From contig JAFIEF010000003.1 of NCBI GenBank assembly GCA_020832655.1, positions 1-64,000 on the forward strand: DNA of 64,000 nucleotides. The letters are read 5' to 3'. Position 1 is the first letter of the stretch. Each line of letters starts with the position of its first letter. Shown in pieces: positions 46,625 through 55,538 of this stretch. The position numbers and the translations under genes were made by a program. A model generated the notes under the pieces. The model was given only the letters and a program-made list of their open reading frames with translations. It was not told where the DNA came from and made no database searches. The stretch is from Paracoccaceae bacterium. GTDB taxonomy: Bacteria > Pseudomonadota > Alphaproteobacteria > Rhodobacterales > Rhodobacteraceae.

Positions 46625-47944
46625 ATGGGCGATTTCGCCAGCTTTCTGGACACCGCGTTCTGGGTCAGTGCGGGGTCTATTCTTGCCCTGTTGGTGATTT
46701 CGGGACTGTTTTCCGGCTCGGAAACCGCGCTGACAGCCTCTAGCCGCGGCAAGCTGAAGGCGCAGGCCGACAAGGGCAGCAAGGGGGCCGAAACCGCGCT
46801 GGATCTGACCGATGACAGCGAAAGGCTGATCGGGGCCATCCTGCTGGGCAATAATCTGGTCAATATTCTGGCCGCGTCATTGGCGACAGCGCTGTTCACG
46901 CGGCTGTTTGGTGATAGCGGCGTGGCGCTGGCCACGCTGGTGATGACCGCCCTGGTGCTGATCTTCGCCGAGGTGCTGCCCAAGACCTATGCGATTTCCA
47001 ACCCCGAAACGGCCGCGACGCGCGTGGCCCCGCTGCTGCGCTGGGTGGTGCGGATCTTCTCGCCCGTAGTGACAGTGGTGCGCTTTCTGGTGCGCCGGGT
47101 GCTGGCGCTGTTCGGGGTGACGATCGACCCCGACCGCCATATCCTGTCGGTGCATGAGGAAATCGCAGGCACGCTGGCGCTGGGACATTCCAGCGGATCG
47201 GTGGAAAAGGAACATCGCGACCGGCTGCTGGGCGCGCTTGATCTGGGCGAGCGCACGGTCGAGGAAATCATGCTGCATCGCAGCCAGATCGAGATGGTCG
47301 ATGCCGACGCGCCAATGGAAGACATCATCGCGCAATGCGTGAACTCTTCGCATTCGCGCTTTCCGGTCTATCGCGGCGAGCAGGAAAACATCATCGGTGT
47401 GCTGAATGTGCGCGATCTGATGCGCGAGGTGCATCATCAGGTCATGCTGCGCAAGGGGCGGGTCAAGGCGGTGCGCCATTTACGGCTGGAGAGCATTGTC
47501 CGCCCCCCCTATTTCGTGCCTGAAACCACCCCGCTGGATGAACAGATGCGCCATTTCCTGAAATTGCGGCGGCATTTCGCGCTGGTGGTGGATGAATATG
47601 GCGCGCTGCACGGGCTGATCACGCTGGAAAACATTCTGGAAGAGATCGTGGGTGAGATCGAGGATGAATATGATGTCTCTGACGCGCCGGAACTGGAACA
47701 CGGCCCAGGCGGTGAATTGCTGAGCGACGGGGCGATGACGATCCGCGACCTGAACCGCGCGATGGACTGGTCGCTGCCCGATGACGAGGCGGTGACAGTG
47801 GCCGGGCTGGTGATCCATGAAGCCCAGACCATCCCTGAAACAGGGCAGGAATTTTCGTTCCACGGCTGCCGCTTCAGGATACTCGAACGCGAGGGCAACC
47901 GCATCACCCGGCTGAGCATCCGGCGTCTGGACGAGGGGGAATAG
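46625..47944 (+). CDS. CNNM/CorC/HlyC family membrane protein with CBS pair
   Basis: The 439-residue protein has an N-terminal DUF21 membrane domain of three to four helices (about 8-150, with SGSETALTASSRGKLK and GNNLVNILAASLATALF). Two CBS domains follow (about 220-330), then a C-terminal transporter-associated CorC_HlyC domain (about 345-435). Family members are linked to magnesium or cobalt homeostasis. The hemolysin label is historical and not a claim here. The start at 46625 (MGDFASFLD) follows GAGGA. It diverges from prfA. Confidence 0.88.
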   Translation: MGDFASFLDTAFWVSAGSILALLVISGLFSGSETALTASSRGKLKAQADKGSKGAETALDLTDDSERLIGAILLGNNLVNILAASLATALFTRLFGDSGVALATLVMTALVLIFAEVLPKTYAISNPETAATRVAPLLRWVVRIFSPVVTVVRFLVRRVLALFGVTIDPDRHILSVHEEIAGTLALGHSSGSVEKEHRDRLLGALDLGERTVEEIMLHRSQIEMVDADAPMEDIIAQCVNSSHSRFPVYRGEQENIIGVLNVRDLMREVHHQVMLRKGRVKAVRHLRLESIVRPPYFVPETTPLDEQMRHFLKLRRHFALVVDEYGALHGLITLENILEEIVGEIEDEYDVSDAPELEHGPGGELLSDGAMTIRDLNRAMDWSLPDDEAVTVAGLVIHEAQTIPETGQEFSFHGCRFRILEREGNRITRLSIRRLDEGE

Positions 47945-47956
47945 GCGCGGCAGCGT

Positions 47957-48889
47957 TCAGCCACCACGCGACGCGGTCAGCGACAGGAAGACATCTTCCA
48001 GATCGGGCTCGCGCGAGGTGACATCGGCGATCTCTGCCCCCGAGGCCGAAACCGCTGACAGGATGTCGCCCGCCGAAACGCGCATGCGACTATAAGTCAA
48101 CGCCAGGCGCCCATCTGCCAGCTTTTCGGCGCTGACGCCCTCGGGCAGTTGCAGCGCAGTTTCGGCGCGCAAGGTCAGCAGCAATGTCTTGGCATCAAGA
48201 TGCGACAGCAGCGCCTGTGTCTTGTCGCGCACCACCAGATCGCCATGATTGATGATGGCGATTTCGTCGCACATCTCTTCGGCCTCTTCCAGATAATGCG
48301 TGGTCAGGATGATGGTCATGCCCTGCGCGTTCAGCTTGCGCACATTCGCCCACAGCATCTGGCGCAACTCGATATCCACGCCCGCGGTTGGCTCATCAAG
48401 CACCAGAATCTGTGGCGCATGCACCAGCGCCTTGCCCAAGAGCAAGCGCCGTCGCATCCCCCCTGACAAGGTGCGGGCATAGGCTTCTGCCTTGTCGGTC
48501 AGCCCGATCAGATCAAGGATTTCGGCGGTGCGACGTTGTGATCTGGGCACGCCATACAAGCCCGCCTGCACTTCCAGCGCCCCGCGCGGGGTGAAGAAAG
48601 GGTCCATGTTCAACTCTTGCGGCATCACCCCGATCGAAGCGCGCGACTGGCGCGGGTTCACATCCTGATCAAAGCCCCAGATGCGCACCTGCCCTGATGT
48701 TTTCAGCACCAACCCGGCAAGAATATTGATCAGCGTCGATTTGCCCGCCCCGTTCGGCCCCAGAAGCCCGAAGATGCTGCCGGTGGGAATATCCAGATCG
48801 ATCCCTTTCAGCGCCTCCTGAGGGGGGGCGCCCCTGTGTCCGGCATAGACCTTGCGCAGCCCCGTGATCTCGATCGCATTCGCGGCCAT
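47957..48889 (-). CDS. ABC transporter ATP-binding protein (DrrA/CcmA-type), no permease nearby
   Basis: The 310-residue ATPase has Walker A GPNGAGKST (about 41-49), the signature LSGGMRRRL and Walker B ILVLDEPTAGVD. An extra C-terminal domain of about 80 residues is typical of multidrug or lipid-export ATPases such as YadG. No permease gene is adjacent, so the partner is elsewhere. The ATG at 48889 is preceded by a GGGGCAGGGG stretch. The upstream frame to 49171 is not coding. It converges on the CNNM gene. Confidence 0.88.
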   Translation of the reverse strand: MAANAIEITGLRKVYAGHRGAPPQEALKGIDLDIPTGSIFGLLGPNGAGKSTLINILAGLVLKTSGQVRIWGFDQDVNPRQSRASIGVMPQELNMDPFFTPRGALEVQAGLYGVPRSQRRTAEILDLIGLTDKAEAYARTLSGGMRRRLLLGKALVHAPQILVLDEPTAGVDIELRQMLWANVRKLNAQGMTIILTTHYLEEAEEMCDEIAIINHGDLVVRDKTQALLSHLDAKTLLLTLRAETALQLPEGVSAEKLADGRLALTYSRMRVSAGDILSAVSASGAEIADVTSREPDLEDVFLSLTASRGG

Positions 48890-49031
48890 GCCCCTGCCCC
48901 TTGCTGTCGCCTGTGCCTTGGCGCGAACATAGCAAGCTGCGCCGGAATGAAAAGCGTGCAGCACCTTCTTGACCCGGCCGCCCCCCTGCCCGTAGCCTGC
49001 CCCCGCACGGCCATGAACAGGAGATCGCGCC

Positions 49032-49490
49032 ATGAGAGAGCTGCTGACAAGTTTTGACGGGCGCATCGCGCGCGGCCAGTTCTGGCTGGGGGTGCTGGTT
49101 CTGGTGATCGCGGCCATCGTGATCGCCATCATTGTCGGGATCGTGCTGGGCGATAATCTGTTTGGGCGCATCGTGATGCTGCTGGTCTCGCTTGCGCTGC
49201 TCTATCCTGCGATTGCGCTGACCGTGAAGCGGCTGGCCGATCGCGACAAGCCGCCAATGCCACGAGTGGCGATATTCTTCCTGCCGGGGCTGCTGCTTAG
49301 TGTGCTTGACGCTTTCCAGATCGGCTATCGGGCAATGCCGCCGGGAATGGGCGGGCCGGGCATGATGCCGGGCAATTTCGTGCTGGCGCTCGGGCTGATC
49401 TCTATGATCGTGACGATCTGGGCGGTTATCGAACTGGGCCTGCTGAAAGGCGATGCCGGGGCCAACCGCTACGGGCCAGCACCGGGCTGA
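49032..49490 (+). CDS. DUF805 family membrane protein
   Basis: The 152-residue protein matches DUF805: an N-terminal [11 protein letters not shown] entry motif, then hydrophobic helices (about 15-40, 45-70, 80-95 and 115-140) and [11 protein letters not shown] in the middle. The function is unknown. AGGAG lies about nine bases before the ATG at 49032. It diverges from the ABC ATPase across about 140 bases. Confidence 0.82.
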   Translation: MRELLTSFDGRIARGQFWLGVLVLVIAAIVIAIIVGIVLGDNLFGRIVMLLVSLALLYPAIALTVKRLADRDKPPMPRVAIFFLPGLLLSVLDAFQIGYRAMPPGMGGPGMMPGNFVLALGLISMIVTIWAVIELGLLKGDAGANRYGPAPG

Positions 49491-49561
49491 GCCGCGCCTG
49501 CCTCTTGCCCGCGATGCTGGATCGGGTATGTATCTGCCAAGTGATGGCTAAGGAAAAGGGT

Positions 49562-49765
49562 ATGAAGCCGATGTCGAACACAGCCCATGACGCCCCGGAA
49601 ACCGAGATTGTGACGACCATGCGCGTATGCTGCGATGGCGGCGAAGGCGCGCTGGGGCATCCGCGCGTCTGGCTGTCGCTCAGCCATGAGACCGGCATGG
49701 TCGAATGCCCCTATTGCGACAAGCGCTTCATCCATCGCGATTATGCCGATGACAATGCAGCATAA
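49562..49765 (+). CDS. Zinc-finger CHCC domain protein
   Basis: The roughly 67-residue protein contains the zf-CHCC pattern: [16 protein letters not shown] and [10 protein letters not shown] (Cys, His, Cys, Cys), the fold also found at the C-terminus of the complex I subunit NDUFS6. These stand-alone versions are common in alphaproteobacteria, and the role is not settled. I chose the ATG at 49562, which follows AAGGAAAAGGGT. ATGs at 49544 and 49571 are alternatives. The last 25 bases overlap the convergent secreted-protein gene. Confidence 0.8.
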   Translation: MKPMSNTAHDAPETEIVTTMRVCCDGGEGALGHPRVWLSLSHETGMVECPYCDKRFIHRDYADDNAA

Positions 49766-50238
49766 CTGCCGCTGATCAGCATCGGCGTTTCACCGCACAT
49801 TAATTCGCCATCGACGCGCGCGCCGCTTTTGTCCAGAAATTCGCGGATATTGTGGCCCGACCATGCCCGGATGCGCCCAAACCCGCGGATCACCCCCGCG
49901 CCGCGCGCGGTGCCGGTAACATTGTCCTGATAGTAATAGATCAGGCGCCCCGCTAGCCCGTCATCGCAGGAAAACGCGGCATGACCCAGGGCCAGGCTCT
50001 GACCCACATGCCATGTTCCGGTGCAGGTCACGCCGGTATTCGTCACCCCTTCCAGCGTGCCTTCATTCCAGCCAATGGCGCGGCCCACCAGATACACACC
50101 TGTTCCCGGCATGCAGGCCACAATCGGGCTGCAACTGGCGCTGTCATTGGGACGGTTTTCGCAATCGGGCAGGTCAAGGGCTGTGGCGGGCAAGGACATG
50201 AACGCCGCAAAGGCGATGATTGAACAGACCAGACGCAT
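49741..50238 (-). CDS. Hypothetical secreted protein
   Basis: The 165-residue protein has a clear signal peptide (about 1-20, cleavage near ATALDLPDC). Conserved-looking cysteines then follow ([31 protein letters not shown]), suggesting disulphides in the periplasm. Segments such as [17 protein letters not shown] and [17 protein letters not shown] are not from a family I recognise. AAGG lies eight bases before the ATG at 50238. The 3' end overlaps the zinc-finger gene by 25 bases. Confidence 0.7.
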   Translation of the reverse strand: MRLVCSIIAFAAFMSLPATALDLPDCENRPNDSASCSPIVACMPGTGVYLVGRAIGWNEGTLEGVTNTGVTCTGTWHVGQSLALGHAAFSCDDGLAGRLIYYYQDNVTGTARGAGVIRGFGRIRAWSGHNIREFLDKSGARVDGELMCGETPMLISGSYAALSSA

Positions 50239-50315
50239 GTGAAATACCTTCATTCGAAAACAATTGCCCCAGCATCTAACCACAGCCCCCAAGGCCCGAC
50301 AAGGAGAGCCGCAAG

Positions 50316-53117
50316 ATGAGTTTCGGCAAAGGCAGCCACCTGCATCTGATTGACGGCTCGGCCTATATCTTCCGCGCCTATCACGCCCTGCCGCCGTTGA
50401 CGCGCAAATCCGACGGGCTGCCAGTGGGGGCGGTGGCGGGTTTTTGCAACATGCTGTGGCGCTATCTGGGCGAAAACGGTGCCAGCGCCGATGCGCCCAC
50501 CCATGCCGCCGTGATCTTCGATTATTCGTCCAAAACCTTTCGCAACGAGATTTATGACCAGTACAAGGCCAACCGCCCCGAACCGCCAGAGGATCTGCGC
50601 CCGCAATTCCCGCTGACGCGCGAGGCCAGCCGCGCTTTCAACCTGGCCACGATAGAGATCGAGGATTTCGAGGCAGATGACATCATCGCCACGCTGGCGC
50701 GTCAGGCGCGCGAAGCGGGCGGGCGCGTGACCATCATTTCATCCGACAAGGATCTGATGCAGCTTGTCGGCGACGGGGTCGAGATGCTGGATGCGATGAA
50801 GAACAAGCGCATCGGCGTTGATGAAGTGCAGGAAAAATTCGGTGTCGGCCCCGACCGGGTGGTGGATGTGCAGGCTTTGGCCGGCGATTCGGTCGACAAC
50901 ATCCCCGGCGCGCCGGGGATCGGCATCAAGACCGCCGCACTTCTGATCAATGAATATGGCGATCTGGATGCGCTGCTGGAGCGCGCGGACGAGATCAGGC
51001 AACCCAAGCGCCGCCAGACGCTTCTGGACAATGCCGAGCAGATTCGCATGTCGCGCCGTCTGGTGCGGCTGGATGATCAGACACCGCTGGATTTCGACCT
51101 GTGCAGTCTGGAAGTCAAAGCCCCCGACCCCGAAGCGCTGCTGGGCTTCCTGAACCAGATGGAATTCCGCACCCTGACCCGGCGCGTGGCCGAAGCCTTT
51201 GGCACCGAACCCCCTGCCCTGCCGGAAATCGCGCCCCAGAACGCGCCCGCGGCCACCCCCCCCGAAACCCCCGCCTTCAGCGCGGCACAATATGACTGCA
51301 TCGCCGATATCGCCACGCTGAAGGGCTGGATCGCGCGCATAGAAGAGCGCGGCCATGTCGCCATCGACACCGAAACCACCAGCCTGGATGAGATGCGCGC
51401 CGAGCTTGTGGGGATTTCGCTTTGCGTCGAGGCGGGCCATGCCGCCTATATCCCGCTGCAACATAGCAAAGGCAGCGGCGATCTGTTCGGAGCCGCCGAG
51501 CTGGTCGAGGGGCAGATCCCGCTGGAAGACGCGCTCAAGGCACTCAAACCCGTTCTGGAAGACCCCGCCATCCTGAAAATCGGGCAGAACATGAAATATG
51601 ACGCCAAGATTTTTGCAAATCTCGGCATCAATGTCGCCCCCATCGATGACACCATGCTGATGTCCTATGCGCTTAATGGCGGGTTGCACGGGCATGGCAT
51701 GGACACGCTGTCGGAGCGCTATCTGAACCACCAGCCGATTGCGATCAAGACGCTGCTGGGGTCGGGCAAATCCGCCATCACCTTTGATCAGGTGGGGATA
51801 GAGGACGCGACCCGCTATGCCGCCGAAGACGCCGATATCACGCTGCGGCTGTGGCAGGACTTCAAGCCGCGCCTGCATCAGGCGCAGGTGACGCGCATCT
51901 ATGAGACGCTCGAACGCCCGCTGGTGCCGGTGCTGGCAACGATGGAGCGGCACGGCATCAAGGTCGACCGCGATATCCTGTCGCGCATGTCAAACGCTTT
52001 CTCGCAGAAGATGGCCGCGCTGGAGGCCGAAATCCATGAGCTGGCGGGCGAGCGCTTCAATGTCGGCAGCCCCAAGCAGCTGGGCGAGATCCTGTTTGAC
52101 AAAATGTCGCTCGAAGGCGGCAAGAAAGGCAAGACCGGCGCTTATGCCACCGGGGCCGATGTGCTGGAGGATCTGGCCGCAGAAGGCCATGACCTGCCCG
52201 CCCGCGTGCTGGACTGGCGGCAATTATCCAAGCTGAAATCCACCTATACCGATGCGCTGCAAACCCATATCCACCCCGAAACCGGGCGGGTGCATACCTC
52301 TTATGTCATTACGGGCGCGGTGACAGGGCGGCTGGCCTCGACCGATCCGAACTTGCAGAATATCCCGATCCGGTCCGAGGAAGGCCGCCGCATCCGCACC
52401 GCTTTCGTGGCGGAAAGGGGCCAGAAGCTGGTGGCGCTGGATTACAGCCAGATCGAGCTGCGGATACTGGCGCATATCGCGGATATCGACAGCCTGAAAG
52501 CGGCGTTTCGCGAAGGCCATGACATCCATGCCATGACCGCGTCAGAGATGTTCGGCGTGCCGCTGGATCAGATGACACCGGATATCCGGCGGCAGGCCAA
52601 GGCGATCAATTTCGGCGTGATCTACGGCATTTCGGGCTTTGGGCTGGCGCGCAATCTGCGCATTCCGCGCGCCGATGCGCAAGCCTTCATCGACACGTAT
52701 TTCGAACGCTTCCCCGGCATCCGCGCCTATATGGATGACACGATCGCATTCGCCAGGAAACATGGCCGGGTCGAAACCCTGTTTGGCCGACGCATTCATA
52801 CGCCAGAGATCAACGCCAAGGGGCCGGCGGCAGGCTTTGCGCGCCGCGCGGCGATCAATGCCCCCATTCAGGGCACGGCGGCAGATATCATCCGCCGCGC
52901 CATGATCCGCGTGCCCGCAGCGATTGCCGATCTTCCGGCGAAGATGCTGTTGCAGGTGCATGACGAGCTGGTGTTCGAAGTGGCTGAAGACGCGGTGGAC
53001 GACACCATTGCGCGGGTGAAACAAGTGATGGAAAGCGCCGCCGAACCCGTGCTGCAACTGGATGTGCCGCTGGTGGTGGATGCAGGCACAGGCGACAGCT
53101 GGGCCGAGGCGCATTGA
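50316..53117 (+). CDS. polA: DNA polymerase I
   Basis: Pol I fills gaps and removes RNA primers. The 933-residue protein has an N-terminal 5'-3' exonuclease domain (about 1-290, with GDSVDNIPGAPGIGIKTA). The 3'-5' exonuclease domain keeps its acidic residues (AIDTETTSLDEM, about 348-359, and AAEDADITLRL), so proofreading is likely retained. The polymerase palm follows with LDYSQIELRILAHIAD, RRQAKAINFGVIYGIS and LLQVHDELVFEV. AAGGAGAG lies eight bases before the ATG. A GC-rich hairpin follows the stop. Confidence 0.97.
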   Translation: MSFGKGSHLHLIDGSAYIFRAYHALPPLTRKSDGLPVGAVAGFCNMLWRYLGENGASADAPTHAAVIFDYSSKTFRNEIYDQYKANRPEPPEDLRPQFPLTREASRAFNLATIEIEDFEADDIIATLARQAREAGGRVTIISSDKDLMQLVGDGVEMLDAMKNKRIGVDEVQEKFGVGPDRVVDVQALAGDSVDNIPGAPGIGIKTAALLINEYGDLDALLERADEIRQPKRRQTLLDNAEQIRMSRRLVRLDDQTPLDFDLCSLEVKAPDPEALLGFLNQMEFRTLTRRVAEAFGTEPPALPEIAPQNAPAATPPETPAFSAAQYDCIADIATLKGWIARIEERGHVAIDTETTSLDEMRAELVGISLCVEAGHAAYIPLQHSKGSGDLFGAAELVEGQIPLEDALKALKPVLEDPAILKIGQNMKYDAKIFANLGINVAPIDDTMLMSYALNGGLHGHGMDTLSERYLNHQPIAIKTLLGSGKSAITFDQVGIEDATRYAAEDADITLRLWQDFKPRLHQAQVTRIYETLERPLVPVLATMERHGIKVDRDILSRMSNAFSQKMAALEAEIHELAGERFNVGSPKQLGEILFDKMSLEGGKKGKTGAYATGADVLEDLAAEGHDLPARVLDWRQLSKLKSTYTDALQTHIHPETGRVHTSYVITGAVTGRLASTDPNLQNIPIRSEEGRRIRTAFVAERGQKLVALDYSQIELRILAHIADIDSLKAAFREGHDIHAMTASEMFGVPLDQMTPDIRRQAKAINFGVIYGISGFGLARNLRIPRADAQAFIDTYFERFPGIRAYMDDTIAFARKHGRVETLFGRRIHTPEINAKGPAAGFARRAAINAPIQGTAADIIRRAMIRVPAAIADLPAKMLLQVHDELVFEVAEDAVDDTIARVKQVMESAAEPVLQLDVPLVVDAGTGDSWAEAH

Positions 53118-53126
53118 CGCCGCCCC

Positions 53127-53143
53127 CCGGGGCGCTGCCCCGG
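53127..53143 (+). terminator. GC-rich hairpin between polA and ade
   Basis: CCGGGGC (53127-53133) and GCCCCGG (53137-53143) form a seven-base stem with a GCT loop nine bases after the polA stop. It is followed by ACCCCGGGATATTTGG. The sequence resembles an interspersed GC-rich element that I recall from intergenic regions of Rhodobacteraceae. It may terminate both polA and the convergent ade transcript. Confidence 0.55.
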
Positions 53144-53185
53144 ACCCCGGGATATTTGGGACAAGGATGAAAGGGGGGCTTCGGG

Positions 53186-54874
53186 TCAGATCACTTCGAA
53201 CCGGTCGACATCGATCATGCCGTGATCGGTGATCTTCAGATGCGGGATGACCGGAAGCGCGATGAAGGCCAGTTGCAGGAACGGCTCTTCCAGCGTGACG
53301 CCCAGGGCGCGCGCCGCAGCGCGCAGCTTGACCAGCCGTTCATGGACCTGTTCGAACGGGTCAAGCGACATCAGCCCAGCGACCGGCAAGGCCAGTTCGG
53401 CGCGAATCTCGCCCCCCTCGGCCACGACGAAGCCGCCCTCGATCTGTGACAGGCGGTTGGCGGCAAGCGCCAGATCCGCGTAATCCACCCCGACCGCGAC
53501 GATATTGTGGTGATCATGCGCAACAGTGGCGGCAATCGCGCCCCTTTGCAGCCCGAAGCCGCGCACGAAGCCGGTGGCGATATTGCCGTTCCGGCCATGC
53601 CGTTCGATCACCGCCACCCGCGCCAGATCGCGCGCGGGATCGGGGCGTTTGTCACCATCTTCGGGCGCGATGTCTTCGCGCAGATGCCGGGTCAATATCT
53701 TGCCTTCGATGATCCCGATCACAGGCGTATCAGGGATGTTCGAGGGACAGCGGAAATCCTGCGGGCCAAGCGCGGGCGCGCGCACCGAATTGCGCGCCAC
53801 GGGATCAATCAGCCTGCGCGCGGCGAAGCTTGCGTCATTCGCCACCTGCCCCCCGCACAGCACCAGGCTGGCGCGACACTCGTCAAGGTCCGGCAGCACC
53901 ACGATATCGGCGCGCTTGCCCGGCGCGATCTGGCCGCGATCTTTCAGCCCGAACGCTTCGGCCGCCGAAAGCGCGGCCGCGCGGTAAACCGCCAGCCGGT
54001 CGCAGCCCAGTGCGATCAGGCTGCGGATCATGTGATCGAGATGGCCATGTTCGGAAATATCGAGCGGGTTGCGGTCATCGGTGCACAGGCACATATAGGG
54101 TGCGCTCAGCGGCGTCAGCAGCGGGGCCAGCGCCACCATATCCTTGCTGACCGATCCTTCGCGGATCAGGCAGCGCAACCCCTTTTGCAGCTTTTCGCGT
54201 GCCTCGTCAGATGTGGTCGATTCATGTTCGGTGCGAATGCCCGCGCTGATATAGGCGTTCAGGTCGCGCCCTGACAAAAGCGGCGCATGCCCGTCAATAT
54301 GCCCGCCCTGAAAGGCGTGCAGCTTGGCCATGCAGCCGGGGTCGCGATGAATGACACCGGGGAAGTTCATGAACTCGGCCAGCCCGATGATCTGGGGGTG
54401 ATCGCGCAACGCCAACAACGCCCTGGCATCCAGCGCGGCGCCCGCGGTTTCCATATGGGTCGAAGGCACGCAAGACGACAGGTTGACGCGAATATCCATC
54501 ACCGTGCGCGTGGCGGCATCCAGAAAATACTGAATGCCACGGCTGCCCGCGACATTGGCAATCTCATGCGGGTCGCAGATTGCCGTGGTCACCCCGCGCG
54601 GGGCAACCATGCGGTCAAATTCGAACGGTGTGACCAGCGAGGATTCGATATGCAGATGCGTGTCGATGAAGCCCGGAACCAGTATCTGCCCGCTGACATC
54701 GATTACCTCGGCCCCGTCATACGCCGCGCCAATGCCCACGATGGTATCGCCGCAGATCGCGACATCGCCGCTGATCATGTCGCCCGTGACCAGACACAGC
54801 ACCTGCCCGCCGCGCAGGACCAGATCAGCCGGGATTTCGCCTCGGGCCTGCCGGATACGGGTTTCTAGCGTCAT
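53186..54874 (-). CDS. ade: Adenine deaminase (amidohydrolase type)
   Basis: This enzyme deaminates adenine to hypoxanthine, which hpt (elsewhere in this window) could then salvage. The product is about 562 residues, with metal-binding motifs [35 protein letters not shown] and a late [10 protein letters not shown]. This matches the long Ade type and not the short adenosine-deaminase-like type. The ATG at 54874 follows GAGG. The upstream codon at 54892 is less likely. It is the last gene of a leftward trio with the sulfotransferase and glycosyltransferase genes. Confidence 0.93.
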   Translation of the reverse strand: MTLETRIRQARGEIPADLVLRGGQVLCLVTGDMISGDVAICGDTIVGIGAAYDGAEVIDVSGQILVPGFIDTHLHIESSLVTPFEFDRMVAPRGVTTAICDPHEIANVAGSRGIQYFLDAATRTVMDIRVNLSSCVPSTHMETAGAALDARALLALRDHPQIIGLAEFMNFPGVIHRDPGCMAKLHAFQGGHIDGHAPLLSGRDLNAYISAGIRTEHESTTSDEAREKLQKGLRCLIREGSVSKDMVALAPLLTPLSAPYMCLCTDDRNPLDISEHGHLDHMIRSLIALGCDRLAVYRAAALSAAEAFGLKDRGQIAPGKRADIVVLPDLDECRASLVLCGGQVANDASFAARRLIDPVARNSVRAPALGPQDFRCPSNIPDTPVIGIIEGKILTRHLREDIAPEDGDKRPDPARDLARVAVIERHGRNGNIATGFVRGFGLQRGAIAATVAHDHHNIVAVGVDYADLALAANRLSQIEGGFVVAEGGEIRAELALPVAGLMSLDPFEQVHERLVKLRAAARALGVTLEEPFLQLAFIALPVIPHLKITDHGMIDVDRFEVI

Positions 54875-54898
54875 GTCGTGCCTCGCGGTCAAGGGGGG

Positions 54899-55504
54899 TC
54901 AGGGCGTGCTGCGCGCGCCATCGTATAGCGCATAATCGCGCGCGCAATGGGCTTGCAGCCTGACGCGCAGATCATCGCCCAAAGGGGTGTCAAAGCTGGG
55001 CGAGACATTCATTTGCGGCAAATCCAGCACCACGCCCAGCCGGTCCTGCAACCATTGGGTAAAGGCGGGCATGGCATCATAACGCCAAAGCGTCTGCACC
55101 TGATCATCCGCGATATTGGGGTGGGTCAGGAAGGCCGATTGCGACCCGACAGCGGCAAATTCGGGCTTTGGCTGCTGGATATAGCCTGCGACGAAATCAT
55201 CAAAGCTCAACCCCCGCGTGCTGCGCGCGGTGCCATCCAGCCACGACCCGTGGCGAAAGCGGAACCAGCTGCTCAGCCAATCCTCTGGCTCGCGGATCAT
55301 CGCCACGGTTTCGGGCGGCGTGTCGACAAAGATGCGCAGGAACTTCTCGAACCGCCAGCGATAGCGGTGAAAGGTGCAATGCTTGATACGCGGATCGCCC
55401 TGCAGCACGATATCGGCATGGGGGGCAAGGGCGGCCTCCAGCGATGTGCTGGCGGTTTTGGGCGTTGCGAACAAGACCAGATTCTGTTTCTGAAAATAGA
55501 GCAT
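54899..55504 (-). CDS. Sulfotransferase family protein
   Basis: The 201-residue protein has an N-terminal PAPS-binding P-loop (FATPKTASTSLEAAL, about 12-26) and a second PAPS motif MIREPEDWLSSWFRFRH (about 69-85), as in carbohydrate or lipid sulfotransferases. The acceptor is unknown. The adjacent glycosyltransferase suggests a glycan or glycolipid. The start at 55504 (MLYFQKQN) follows AGGAAA closely. It lies 34 bases after the glycosyltransferase stop and 24 bases before the ade start. Confidence 0.75.
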   Translation of the reverse strand: MLYFQKQNLVLFATPKTASTSLEAALAPHADIVLQGDPRIKHCTFHRYRWRFEKFLRIFVDTPPETVAMIREPEDWLSSWFRFRHGSWLDGTARSTRGLSFDDFVAGYIQQPKPEFAAVGSQSAFLTHPNIADDQVQTLWRYDAMPAFTQWLQDRLGVVLDLPQMNVSPSFDTPLGDDLRVRLQAHCARDYALYDGARSTP

Positions 55505-55538
55505 TTTCCTGCGCTGCCGGTGCGGTTCCTGATCCGGC

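Noticed and set aside
50739-51953. Minus-strand frame of 404 residues within polA
   Set aside because: It is antisense to polA exonuclease regions with intact motifs, and its product is low-complexity with no motifs.
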